Origin: Desulfobacterales bacterium
GTDB lineage: Bacteria > Desulfobacterota > Desulfobacteria > Desulfobacterales > JAHDSC01
Length of the DNA stretch: 32,996 bases
Direction of reading: 5' to 3'
Assembly (NCBI GenBank): GCA_018432925.1
Contig: JAHDSC010000111.1
Coordinates: forward strand, 1 to 32,996
Part shown: in pieces, positions 24,055-31,845 of the stretch
Numbering within the stretch: the first letter of the stretch is position 1
Layout of the letters: each line of letters opens with the position of its first letter
Notes under the pieces: generated by a model
Told to the model about the DNA's origin: nothing
Database searches by the model: none
Seen by the model: only the letters and a program-made list of their open reading frames with translations
Translations under genes and position numbers: made by a program

Positions 24055-25698
24055 CTATTTTCCAGGACATTGCATGCGGACCTTTTCATCTATGCTTTTA
24101 TTGCCATAAGCTTTATCAAAATGTTTGCCAAATTCTGCGGCTAGATAGATGGCCCTTTCCTTGTAAGCATTTTTATTGTCCCAGGTGTTTTCCGGGTTCA
24201 GAATTTCGGGCGGCACGCCGGGGCAGGATCCGGGGATATGCAGATGGAAATATTTTTCTTCACGATATTCAACGTCCGCGAGTTTGCCGCCCATCGCTGC
24301 ATCCAGCAGTGTCCTCGTCAGGTTGATGTCCATACGTCTCCCGATCCCATAGGGACCTCCACTCCATCCCGTATTGATTAGATAAACATCGGAATTGTGC
24401 GTTTTCATCTTCTTTCCAAGAAGATCGGAATACAGGTGAGGAAGACAGGGCATGAACGGTTGGCCGAAAAATCGAGAGAACGTGGATACCGGCTCAATCA
24501 CGGTGGTTTCGGTTCCTGCCAGCTTGCTGGTATAGCCCATCAGAAACCACAGCATGGTCTGTTCGGGATTCAGGCGCGAAATCGGTGGAAGAACTCCGTT
24601 TGCATCGGCAGTCAGAAAGATTATGGTCTTTGGATGGGGACCGGTTGACGATACTTTTGTGTTTCTCAAAAATGAAAGCGGATAAGATGCCCGGCTGTTC
24701 TCGGTGAGGCGTTTATCAAACAGATCAAAACTTCCATCAGGATACATCATGGTGTTTTCAACAATGGCACCATGATGTAAGTAGTCATCCTTATGGAAAA
24801 CGGCATTATATATTTCCGGTTCTTTTTCAGGATCAAGGTTAATGAGCTTTGCATAGCAACCGAACTCAAAATTTGCGATACCGTTTTCACTCCAGCCGTG
24901 TTCGTCATCTCCCAAAAGAGCCCTTTTGGGATCCGCGGAAAGTGTGGTTTTTCCCGTACCCGAAAGCCCTAAAAACAAAGAAAGTTCACCCTTGCTGTTT
25001 TCATTGGCAGAGCAGTGAAGGGGGCGAATGTTTTCCAACGGAAGATAATAATTCATGACTGTGAACATCAGCTTTTTCACACTGCCGCCGTATGCAGAAC
25101 CAAATACAAGACCCACCCGGTTGGCAAAATCCATTACGATTGCCATGTTCGAGGTCCTTCCATCGGAAAGCCTTCTTAATCGCCCTTTATAACGGGTTGA
25201 ATCGATCTTATTATACGGCAATACCAGCAATGTGAATCCTTTGTCGAAAAAAATGCTGCGTCCGATATCTTCGGGCACCGGGCGAAATACGTTCAGAGTA
25301 AAAAGATCGGTAAGTGCGCTCCCTGTAACGGTTTGGACCGGCAAAGCATAAGATGAATCGGCGCCGACCACTCGATTTGTAATAAAAATTCTTTCTTTCT
25401 TCTGAAGAGCCGTCAGGGCATCTTCCCAGAGCATGTCAAAGGTTTCCGGATCAAGGGGCAAATTGTTGGGAGAATCCCAGTCAATATTTTTATCGGTTTC
25501 CGGATGACGAACAATCAGCGTGTCTTGGGGAGATCTGCCGGTAGAATCCGGCAGTGTCCAGGTCGCTAGGCTTCCGTTTGCTGCTACGAGAGCCTCCCTT
25601 AAATCAATAACCTGTTGGATGATCTCCTTTCTCTCCAGATCCTTCAGAACATTATTATGATTTGCAATGATGCGGTTAAGCGCTGTTTTAAATTCCAT
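24055..25698 (-). CDS. pckA: Phosphoenolpyruvate carboxykinase (ATP)
   Basis: PckA converts oxaloacetate and ATP to phosphoenolpyruvate, CO2 and ADP, the committed step of gluconeogenesis from acetate or C4 acids. The 547 residues match the ATP-dependent family. Motifs visible are YGGSVKK (203-209, metal and substrate), the P-loop GLSGTGKTT (244-252), GDDEHGW (263-269) and, later, NTGWSGGPYGIGRRM with IGRRMDI. AGGGGA lies about six bases before the ATG. The gene heads a run of three on the minus strand (pckA, ampG-like, DUF6178-like). An organism growing on organic acids or autotrophically would need it. The 580 bp upstream contains a divergent non-coding RNA candidate. Confidence 0.97.
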   Translation of the reverse strand: MEFKTALNRIIANHNNVLKDLERKEIIQQVIDLREALVAANGSLATWTLPDSTGRSPQDTLIVRHPETDKNIDWDSPNNLPLDPETFDMLWEDALTALQKKERIFITNRVVGADSSYALPVQTVTGSALTDLFTLNVFRPVPEDIGRSIFFDKGFTLLVLPYNKIDSTRYKGRLRRLSDGRTSNMAIVMDFANRVGLVFGSAYGGSVKKLMFTVMNYYLPLENIRPLHCSANENSKGELSLFLGLSGTGKTTLSADPKRALLGDDEHGWSENGIANFEFGCYAKLINLDPEKEPEIYNAVFHKDDYLHHGAIVENTMMYPDGSFDLFDKRLTENSRASYPLSFLRNTKVSSTGPHPKTIIFLTADANGVLPPISRLNPEQTMLWFLMGYTSKLAGTETTVIEPVSTFSRFFGQPFMPCLPHLYSDLLGKKMKTHNSDVYLINTGWSGGPYGIGRRMDINLTRTLLDAAMGGKLADVEYREEKYFHLHIPGSCPGVPPEILNPENTWDNKNAYKERAIYLAAEFGKHFDKAYGNKSIDEKVRMQCPGK

Positions 25699-26008
25699 TG
25701 TTTTCCCCTATGTTGTCTATATGGTTAAAGGCTGTCGTGTTCTACTACCATGTTTTTGCGAAACCGCCAATCGTAAATCGAACAACTCTTTAAAATGATA
25801 TCGTCTAAAGTTCTTTTTGGCCGGTGAGGATTTTTTCAGTCCACCGACATTGAGACGTTCATTCAGGGTTATTGTTATTTTATTGTAAATGCCTTTCCGT
25901 TCTGTTTTTTGTTGAGTGAACAGGAAGAATTTCGAACAGTGGATTATTAAGGCTTTACCGCGGTTTTTTGGTTGATGTCGTCAATCATCCAACCGGCGGA
26001 AAAAAATA
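25699..26008. other. Upstream region of pckA, no gene seen
   Basis: Roughly 310 bp of AT-rich sequence between pckA and the non-coding RNA candidate. I see no open frame with a ribosome site and no repeat. It must hold the pckA promoter, but I could not pick a convincing pair of hexamers by eye. Confidence 0.4.
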
Positions 26009-26014
26009 TATAAT
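26009..26014 (+). promoter_or_regulatory. Consensus -10 box (TATAAT) before the ncRNA candidate
   Basis: A perfect TATAAT lies seven bases before 26021, the proposed transcript start. No matching -35 hexamer is present at 16-19 bases, so either an activator is needed or the start differs. Confidence 0.35.
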
Positions 26015-26020
26015 TAATGG

Positions 26021-26239
26021 CTGAAGGTCCGCTGCTGAAACGGACAGCCCCGCAAGCTCGCCCGCGCTTTTTTTCAACACATAATCAAGCGCATTTCCAT
26101 GACCTGCCAAGAGATTAGCGAACGAATCCGGAAAACGAACATAAGTTTTCAGGGCCTTAGATTACACCTGCTTGCGCGGGAATCTTCGCAAGACCTGTCG
26201 AATGGGTTTGCAACAACAGAAGTCACCTTCTGTTTTTTC
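26021..26239 (+). ncRNA. Structured non-coding RNA candidate (possibly 6S-like)
   Basis: No protein frame fits this stretch, yet it is bounded by a consensus -10 box and a clean intrinsic terminator, giving a transcript of about 200-220 bases. The ends pair: AGGTC (26025-26029) with GACCT (26192-26196), and CCCCGCAAGC (26048-26057) with GCTTGCGCGGG (26170-26180, one bulge). Inside are hairpins GCGCTT/AAGCGC (26064-26069 and 26087-26092) and GAAAAC/GTTTTC (26131-26136 and 26145-26150). A competing local hairpin is CTTGCG/CGCAAG (26171-26176 and 26187-26192). A long closing stem around an open middle, the length, and a UUACA(g)CCUGC-like 3' strand recall 6S RNA, but I cannot prove that family. 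tmRNA, RNase P and SRP signatures are absent. Confidence 0.45.
26215..26239 (+). terminator. Intrinsic terminator of the ncRNA candidate
   Basis: AACAGAAG (26215-26222) and CTTCTGTT (26227-26234) form a perfect eight-pair stem around TCAC, followed by six T. The T-run is on the plus-strand side, so it ends a rightward transcript although both neighbouring protein genes point left. Confidence 0.85.
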
Positions 26240-26279
26240 TAATCGGATTTTCAATTATTTTCATTATCATTGAAGATTC

Positions 26280-26906
26280 CTACTGCGTCGTCATATTTTG
26301 ACGAATCCAGAATAACACCTTATCAAATTCATTCCGGAATTTTTTGAGGGCTTTTCCTCTGTGGCTTACAAGTCCCTTTTCTTCCATAGTCAATTGAGCA
26401 AATGTCTTTTCAAGCGGCGGATAAAAGAAAACAGAGTCATATCCAAATCCATGGCAGCCGGCGGGGTTTTCACTGATCCTGCCCTCGCATTCCGCTTCAT
26501 AGGTCTGGACGCATCCGTTTGGAACCGCGATGGATATCGCACATTTAAATACAGCCCGCCGGTTGCTTTTCCCTTCCATTTCTTTAATCAATTTTGAACA
26601 CTTCTGCTCATCCGATGCGTTGTCTCCCGCATAGCGGGCGGATCGAACACCGGGTGCACCTCCGAGAGCGTCTACCAGGAGTCCGGAATCGTCTGCCAAA
26701 GCCGGCAGTCCCAAAAGACGTGCTGTAAATTTTGCTTTTTTACAGGCATTTTCGATAAAGGTTTCCCCATCTTCTTCTGCAGAGACGATTTCTGCAAAAT
26801 CATCCAAATTTTTGATGATAACAGGAAATCCGCTTAAAAGATTCTTTATTTCAGCTTTCTTACCGATATTTCGTGAGGCGATAACAATTGTAACTGAATT
26901 TTTCAT
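26280..26906 (-). CDS. rdgB: Non-canonical purine NTP pyrophosphatase (RdgB/HAM1)
   Basis: RdgB hydrolyses dITP, ITP and XTP to monophosphates, keeping hypoxanthine and xanthine out of DNA. In 208 residues the family marks are IASRNIGKKAEI (9-20), EEDGETFIENACKKAK (44-59), ADDSGLLVDALGGAPGV (71-87) with the catalytic aspartates, RSARYAG (88-94) and, near the end, CHGFGYDSVFFYP and SHRGKAL. The start at 26906 is favoured because it places the conserved strand at the N-terminus as in homologues; the open frame extends 27 codons farther without a ribosome site. It removes from the nucleotide pool the same deaminated bases that EndoQ-type nucleases excise from DNA, but it is 15 kb from that gene. 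Confidence 0.94.
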   Translation of the reverse strand: MKNSVTIVIASRNIGKKAEIKNLLSGFPVIIKNLDDFAEIVSAEEDGETFIENACKKAKFTARLLGLPALADDSGLLVDALGGAPGVRSARYAGDNASDEQKCSKLIKEMEGKSNRRAVFKCAISIAVPNGCVQTYEAECEGRISENPAGCHGFGYDSVFFYPPLEKTFAQLTMEEKGLVSHRGKALKKFRNEFDKVLFWIRQNMTTQ

Positions 26907-27152
26907 AACAACGCCCCAACTGCATTGAATATCTGCATGTGTCAAAGTAAAATAAAAAACGGCATATTGCAGCAAGAAGCAAAACAAATTGCGTCCCGCC
27001 CCAGATAAAACTGCACCTGGATTATTTCGCAGGTGTAGCAGGCTGCGAATACAGGATCACCAAAACCGAAAATAGTGAATAATAAAACATGATTCGATTG
27101 TTGTAAAGTTTTTTAACCACTTGTAATTTTATGGATATTACCATACTGGGAT

Positions 27153-27185
27153 ATTACTTTACATCCAAGAAAGTAATGGTATAAT
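27153..27185 (+). promoter_or_regulatory. iorAB promoter with an embedded inverted repeat
   Basis: TTTACA (27158-27163) and a perfect TATAAT (27180-27185) are 16 bases apart, a good sigma-70 promoter. ATTACTTT (27153-27160) and AAAGTAAT (27170-27177) form a perfect 8-bp inverted repeat with a nine-base spacer that covers the -35 element and most of the spacer. That placement is typical of a repressor operator. It lies about 145 bp before the iorA start. Confidence 0.6.
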
Positions 27186-27328
27186 GATTTTTTTGTTCAG
27201 GGGCTTGAAGAAGGTTTGGATAATAATTTTCCCAAACCTGAAATAAAAAGTGATCAATCCTTGTTTTGTTTCGCCCTTTCCGTGTTTATGAAAAATTTGA
27301 AGAAAATGATGAATTCGAGGAAAATATC

Positions 27329-29179
27329 ATGCATAAGCTGTTAATCAATAATTCGGGTGAAAAATTGCTGCTCCTCGGTAATGAAGCGATTGCCAGAGGT
27401 GCCGTCGAAGCGGGTGTTGCCTTTGCTACCACCTATCCGGGTACCCCGTCATCAGAAATTGCAACGAACTTTTTTCAGATTTCCCAGGAAAGCGACCTCT
27501 ATTTTGAATATAGTGTAAATGAAAAGGTGGCTCTTGAACTCGCCGCCGCCGCGGCCAATTGTGGCCTTCGCAGCATTTGTGTAATGAAGCATGTGGGTCT
27601 GAATGTGGCCGCAGATGCGCTTTTGACACTTGCCTATATCGGTGTCAAAGGGGGCTTGGTTATCGTTACCGCAGATGACCCTTATATGTTTTCAAGTCAG
27701 AACGAGCAGGACAACCGGTATTATGGCAAGATTTCCGGTCTCCCGATTCTGGAGCCTTCCTCTGTGGAAGAGGCCAAAAATATGGTGATCGATGCCTTTG
27801 AACTGTCCGAAAAATTAGAGGAACCGGTCATTTTCAGGACCACAACGCGACTCAATCATTCCACCTCTGTAGTGAATTTAAAACCCTTTGTGTCTCACAC
27901 TACACGGGGAGATTTTAAAAAAGATCCTTTTCAGTATGTCCCCGTGCCGGCCGTAGCCAGAAATCTTCATGCCAGGTTGTTGGAACGTATCGAAAAGGCC
28001 GAAAAAATTTCTGAAACGTCTCCATATAATTTCATTATCGGAGATGGAAGCCTGGGGATTATTTGCAATGGTGTCAGTTATAACTATGTATATGATGCGG
28101 TTCAAGACCTCAAGTTGGAAGGTTTGGCCAAAATACTCCGTATCGGATTTTCAAACCCCATGCCAAGGGCTTTAATCAAAAATTTCCTAAAGGGATGCGA
28201 AAAAGTTCTTGTCGTCGAGGAAGGCGAAGCTTACATGGAAGAAGCAATTAAGGCCTTTGCACAGGAAGAAGGATTGACGTTTTCCATAAAAGGTAAAGAA
28301 GAAAATCTTTTCTCTCGTCTTTATGAATTCAATCCTCGGCTGGTCAGACAATGCATCGCAAAATATTTTAATTTGAACCATACTCCGGTAGAGATTCCCG
28401 ACCTTTCCGACATTCCCGAGATCCCGCAACGCCCACCCAATCTTTGCCCCGGCTGTTCTCATCGGGCAACTTTTTATGCGGTGAAAAAGGCGGCAGAGGG
28501 AATGACCACCATCTGTCCGACCGATATCGGGTGCTATACCCTCGGATTTTTGCCCCCCCTTTCCATGGGAGATTTTCTGCTATGTATGGGATCTTCTATC
28601 GGAACATCCTGCGGATTTTCAAAAGTCACGGATAAAAAAGTCATCGCCTTTATCGGTGATTCCACCTTCTTTCATTCGGGAATACCCGGTCTGGTGAATG
28701 CGTTTTTTAATCAACACAATTTTACCCTGATTATTTTAGACAACGGAATCACTGCCATGACCGGGCATCAGCCGAATCCGGGTGTTGATATGAAAGCATT
28801 AAACCTGGAGGGCTATCAACGGGTGTCTATTGAAAATATCGTAAAAGCCATCGGCATTTCTCATGTAGGCGTGATTCGACCCTTTAATATCAAGAAAAGT
28901 ATCAATACCATAAAAGAAGCACTGGATTTCAAGGGTGTCTCGGTCGTTATCTCGAAGGAGTTGTGCGCGTTATATGCAAAAAGCCTTAAAAAACCAAGCC
29001 GGAAGCCTTTTTTTGTTAGTGAAAAATGCAAAAATCACAGGGAATGTATCAACAACCTGGGATGCCCTGCTTTTTTCATAGAAGATAACCGGGTAAAAAT
29101 TAATCAAGACATGTGCGTCGGATGTGCGGTTTGCGCCCAGATATGCCCTGAAAATGCCATTATACCGGTAAAGGATTAA
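27329..29179 (+). CDS. iorA: Indolepyruvate:ferredoxin oxidoreductase, alpha subunit
   Basis: IorA is the catalytic subunit that oxidatively decarboxylates aryl pyruvates (from tryptophan, phenylalanine, tyrosine) to aryl-acetyl-CoA, reducing ferredoxin; in some anaerobes the pair is used in reverse or in other acyl-CoA chemistry. The 616 residues contain TTYPGTPSSEIA (34-45), the cysteine motif CPGCSHRATFYAVKKA, the thiamine diphosphate motif GDSTFFHSG with DNGITAMTGHQPNPG, and a C-terminal ferredoxin-like domain with CKNHREC...GC and CVGCAVCAQICPENAI for two iron-sulfur clusters. GAGGA (27317-27321) lies seven bases before the ATG at 27329. iorB follows 63 bp on, and the promoter carries an operator-like repeat. 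Confidence 0.95.
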   Translation: MHKLLINNSGEKLLLLGNEAIARGAVEAGVAFATTYPGTPSSEIATNFFQISQESDLYFEYSVNEKVALELAAAAANCGLRSICVMKHVGLNVAADALLTLAYIGVKGGLVIVTADDPYMFSSQNEQDNRYYGKISGLPILEPSSVEEAKNMVIDAFELSEKLEEPVIFRTTTRLNHSTSVVNLKPFVSHTTRGDFKKDPFQYVPVPAVARNLHARLLERIEKAEKISETSPYNFIIGDGSLGIICNGVSYNYVYDAVQDLKLEGLAKILRIGFSNPMPRALIKNFLKGCEKVLVVEEGEAYMEEAIKAFAQEEGLTFSIKGKEENLFSRLYEFNPRLVRQCIAKYFNLNHTPVEIPDLSDIPEIPQRPPNLCPGCSHRATFYAVKKAAEGMTTICPTDIGCYTLGFLPPLSMGDFLLCMGSSIGTSCGFSKVTDKKVIAFIGDSTFFHSGIPGLVNAFFNQHNFTLIILDNGITAMTGHQPNPGVDMKALNLEGYQRVSIENIVKAIGISHVGVIRPFNIKKSINTIKEALDFKGVSVVISKELCALYAKSLKKPSRKPFFVSEKCKNHRECINNLGCPAFFIEDNRVKINQDMCVGCAVCAQICPENAIIPVKD

Positions 29180-29242
29180 AAATCTTTGCTTTTGGCCGAA
29201 AGAGGAAAAAAGGGATTTGTTAACCTACCAGCAGGAACCAAG

Positions 29243-29839
29243 ATGAAGACAATAAGATTGATTATCGTAGCGGTTGGGGGACAAGGGAACCTTCTTGCAT
29301 CGAAGATTTTGGGGGAGGCTTCCCTGATCGCCGGTGTCCCGGTTCGCATGAGTGAAATACATGGCATGGCCCAAAGAGGTGGAGTTGTGGAATCTGCAAT
29401 TCTATTCGGAGACGCTAAGAGTACGATCATATCAGAAGGTGAGTCGGATGTTCTGCTTGGCTTTGAACCTTCGGAAACCCTTCGGGCCCTTAATAAATGC
29501 AATTCCGGCACGGTCGTTATCACCAACCTTTCTCCGATTCCACCATTCACGGCAGCCATCGGGAAAGGAAATTATCCGGATTTAGCAAAGCTACAAAATC
29601 TGATTCGCGCAAAGGTAGCGAGGTTAATCGCATTCGACGCCTTTTCACTTGCAAAACAGGCAGGAGACATCATGGCCTTGAACATGGTTCTGTTAGGTTC
29701 CCTTCTCCAGACCGGTATTCTGCCGTTGTCGGCCGATCATGTAAAAGAGGCAATTCGAACAAAAACCAAGAAAGCGTATATAGAAACGAACATAAAGGCT
29801 TTCGATCTTGGATTCTCTGCTGCCAAGGCACTCAGCTAA
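29243..29839 (+). CDS. iorB: Indolepyruvate:ferredoxin oxidoreductase, beta subunit
   Basis: IorB is the gamma-domain (POR-type) subunit that completes the oxidoreductase with IorA. The 198 residues begin with IIVAVGGQGNLLASKILGEA, a glycine-rich strand-turn, followed by the family signature MSEIHGMAQRGGVVESAI, and later LLGFEPSETLRALN. It needs no cofactor of its own. AGGA at 29233-29236 lies six bases before the ATG at 29243; an upstream TTG frame extension has no support. It is 63 bp after iorA and 17 bp before recN, so all three may share one transcript, although recN has nothing to do with amino-acid breakdown. Confidence 0.94.
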   Translation: MKTIRLIIVAVGGQGNLLASKILGEASLIAGVPVRMSEIHGMAQRGGVVESAILFGDAKSTIISEGESDVLLGFEPSETLRALNKCNSGTVVITNLSPIPPFTAAIGKGNYPDLAKLQNLIRAKVARLIAFDAFSLAKQAGDIMALNMVLLGSLLQTGILPLSADHVKEAIRTKTKKAYIETNIKAFDLGFSAAKALS

Positions 29840-29856
29840 TTGTATTTATTTTGTTT

Positions 29857-31560
29857 ATGCTTCGAGAACTTTCAATAAAAAATTTTGCCATTATCGATGA
29901 CCTTTGTATTCGTTTTTCTGAAGGATTGACCATATTAAGCGGCGAAACCGGTGCCGGAAAGTCTGTAATCATCAATGCCGTTAATCTGCTGCTTGGAAGC
30001 AGAGCTGCAACCAGCCTAATCCGAACCGGCGCGGATAATGCCGAGCTGGAGGCTCTATTTGAAATTAAACCCGGAAGCAATGTCGCCGAAACCATGAAGG
30101 AATATGGCTACGATTCAGCTGAGGAACTTTTAATAAGACGGGTGATTTCCAATAGTGACAGGCATCGGATTTATATCAATGGGCGGCTATCCACCATACA
30201 GGTTCTTAATGCGGTCACCGAGAACTTAGCCAGCATTTCCGGACAGCATGCACACCAAGGTTTTTTAAAAGAAGATCAACAACTTATGGTTCTCGATCAG
30301 TTTGGCGGATTAATTCCCATGCGGGCTGAAATCTATAAGTGCTTTCATGAATTATTACCTTTAATCCGGATGCTTTGCGGATTGCGCGAAACGGAAGACC
30401 GGCAGGCGGAACATATTGAATTGCTTAAGTTCCAGAAAAAAGAAATTATAAACGCCTCCATCACACCGGATGAAGATAGAGCGCTCGACCAAGAAAGGAT
30501 CAGACTAAAAAATGGGGAAGCACTGTATCATGCGGTGAACAGCAGTATTGAGGAAATTTACAGTTCAGAAGGGGCCATCGTAGAACGACTTTTTGAGGTA
30601 AAAAAAAACTTGGATAAAGCGTCTCAGATCGATCCCGAGTTATGCTCCAGGGCTGAAAGTATTGCGGATGCCGCATTTCATATGGAGGATCTCGCGGGGG
30701 AGCTCAGGGCCTATTTGAACCGTATCCAAATGGACGATAAACACCTGGAAGCGGTTGAGGCAAGAATAGACGAACTCAACCGGCTGAAACGTAAATATGG
30801 GGGATCCATTGAGACGGTTTTTTCCACCCTTGAATCGATTGATCACGAACTTTCAGGAATTGAAAATATTTCGGAAAAAATAATCGAGACCGAGGCAAAA
30901 ATTTCAGAGTTACATAAAAAGTTGGCTAAGCTTTCCTCGCAGCTTTCCTTGAAGAGAAAGGAGACTGCGGAAATTCTTTCTGAAAAGGTTGTGGAAGAAC
31001 TTTCAACCCTTAAGATGTCTCAGGCCAAGATCCAGGTATCTATTCAACCATTACCTGCCGAAAGGGATATCGATCCGCACCTGAAAACCGGAGGTATGGC
31101 AATCAATGAGACAGGAATCGATTTCGCGACTTTTCTGATTGCAACAAACGTAGGAGAGCCGCTGAAACCCTTGGCCAGCATTGTTTCGGGAGGTGAACTT
31201 TCAAGGGTTGTGCTCGCATTAAAGGCCATTTTGGCAAAGGCCGAATCGGTCGAAACATCGGTATTTGACGAAGTGGATGCCGGAATCGGGGGCAGCGTTG
31301 CCGAAGTTGTAGGACGGAAACTATTTTCTTTGGCTGGTTATCATCAGGTCATTTGTATCACCCACCTGCCTCAGATCGCAAAATTCGCTGATCATCATTT
31401 CAGTATATCAAAGCAAGTTTACCGCGGGAGAACCATCACACGCATCAAAGCATTAAATGAAAAGGAGCGCGTAGAAGAGATCGCTAGAATGCTGGGGGGA
31501 ACGACGATCACACAAGCCACGATGGAACATGCCCGTGAAATGCTTCAAGGTGTGAAATAG
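29857..31560 (+). CDS. recN: DNA repair protein RecN
   Basis: RecN is an SMC-like ATPase that acts at double-strand breaks with RecA. The 567 residues match the family. They begin MLRELSIKNFAIIDDL, with Walker A GETGAGKS at 29-36 and NAVNLLLGSRA after it. The middle (about 170-380) is charged coiled coil. The C-terminal half has SGGELSRVVLALK (signature), FDEVDAGIGG (Walker B and D-loop) and ITHLPQIAKFADHHFSI. The frame is open for 120 codons upstream, inside iorB, but the family start fits the ATG at 29857. I see no strong ribosome site; close spacing to iorB suggests coupled translation. It adds to the repair genes in this window, but 16 kb from the EndoQ-UvrD fusion. Confidence 0.96.
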   Translation: MLRELSIKNFAIIDDLCIRFSEGLTILSGETGAGKSVIINAVNLLLGSRAATSLIRTGADNAELEALFEIKPGSNVAETMKEYGYDSAEELLIRRVISNSDRHRIYINGRLSTIQVLNAVTENLASISGQHAHQGFLKEDQQLMVLDQFGGLIPMRAEIYKCFHELLPLIRMLCGLRETEDRQAEHIELLKFQKKEIINASITPDEDRALDQERIRLKNGEALYHAVNSSIEEIYSSEGAIVERLFEVKKNLDKASQIDPELCSRAESIADAAFHMEDLAGELRAYLNRIQMDDKHLEAVEARIDELNRLKRKYGGSIETVFSTLESIDHELSGIENISEKIIETEAKISELHKKLAKLSSQLSLKRKETAEILSEKVVEELSTLKMSQAKIQVSIQPLPAERDIDPHLKTGGMAINETGIDFATFLIATNVGEPLKPLASIVSGGELSRVVLALKAILAKAESVETSVFDEVDAGIGGSVAEVVGRKLFSLAGYHQVICITHLPQIAKFADHHFSISKQVYRGRTITRIKALNEKERVEEIARMLGGTTITQATMEHAREMLQGVK

Positions 31561-31606
31561 GCTGATACGGTATTATTGTTTTTTCAATGGTCGCGGAGAA
31601 ATCTTG

Positions 31607-31834
31607 ATGTTGTTAAGTGAAATGAAGGAAGGTCAGAGCGGGCGGATTGTTCGAGTGGGAGGAAGCGGTGTATTGAGGAGAAGAATCCTTGAGATGGGTC
31701 TTCTCAAGGATACCGAAGTCTATGTCGAAAAATACGCACCCCTTAAGGATCCGATCGAACTAATCGTAAAGGGCTATCATGTGTCTCTTCGGGTTGAAGA
31801 GGCGGCGCATATCACTGTCGATAGCTTGAGGTAA
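31607..31834 (+). CDS. feoA: Ferrous iron transport protein FeoA
   Basis: FeoA is a small SH3-like cytoplasmic protein that works with the FeoB channel in Fe(II) uptake. The 75 residues show the usual pattern: LLSEMKEGQSGRIVRV, GVLRRRILEMGL (the conserved RRRLxxLGL helix) and a final strand with IELIVKGYHVSLRVEEAAHI. GGAG (31595-31598) lies eight bases before the ATG at 31607. It is 46 bp after recN and 11 bp before feoB. I did not find an iron box or Fur site by eye in the short gap after recN, so it may be read through from iorAB-recN or use a weak promoter there. Confidence 0.93.
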   Translation: MLLSEMKEGQSGRIVRVGGSGVLRRRILEMGLLKDTEVYVEKYAPLKDPIELIVKGYHVSLRVEEAAHITVDSLR

Positions 31835-31845
31835 GAAACAGACAA

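Noticed and set aside
26021..26239. Cobalamin riboswitch, tmRNA, RNase P or SRP RNA identity for the structured region
   Set aside because: I looked for the B12 box, the tmRNA tag and T-arm, the RNase P conserved blocks and the SRP apical motif and found none. A riboswitch is also unlikely because no rightward gene follows within range.
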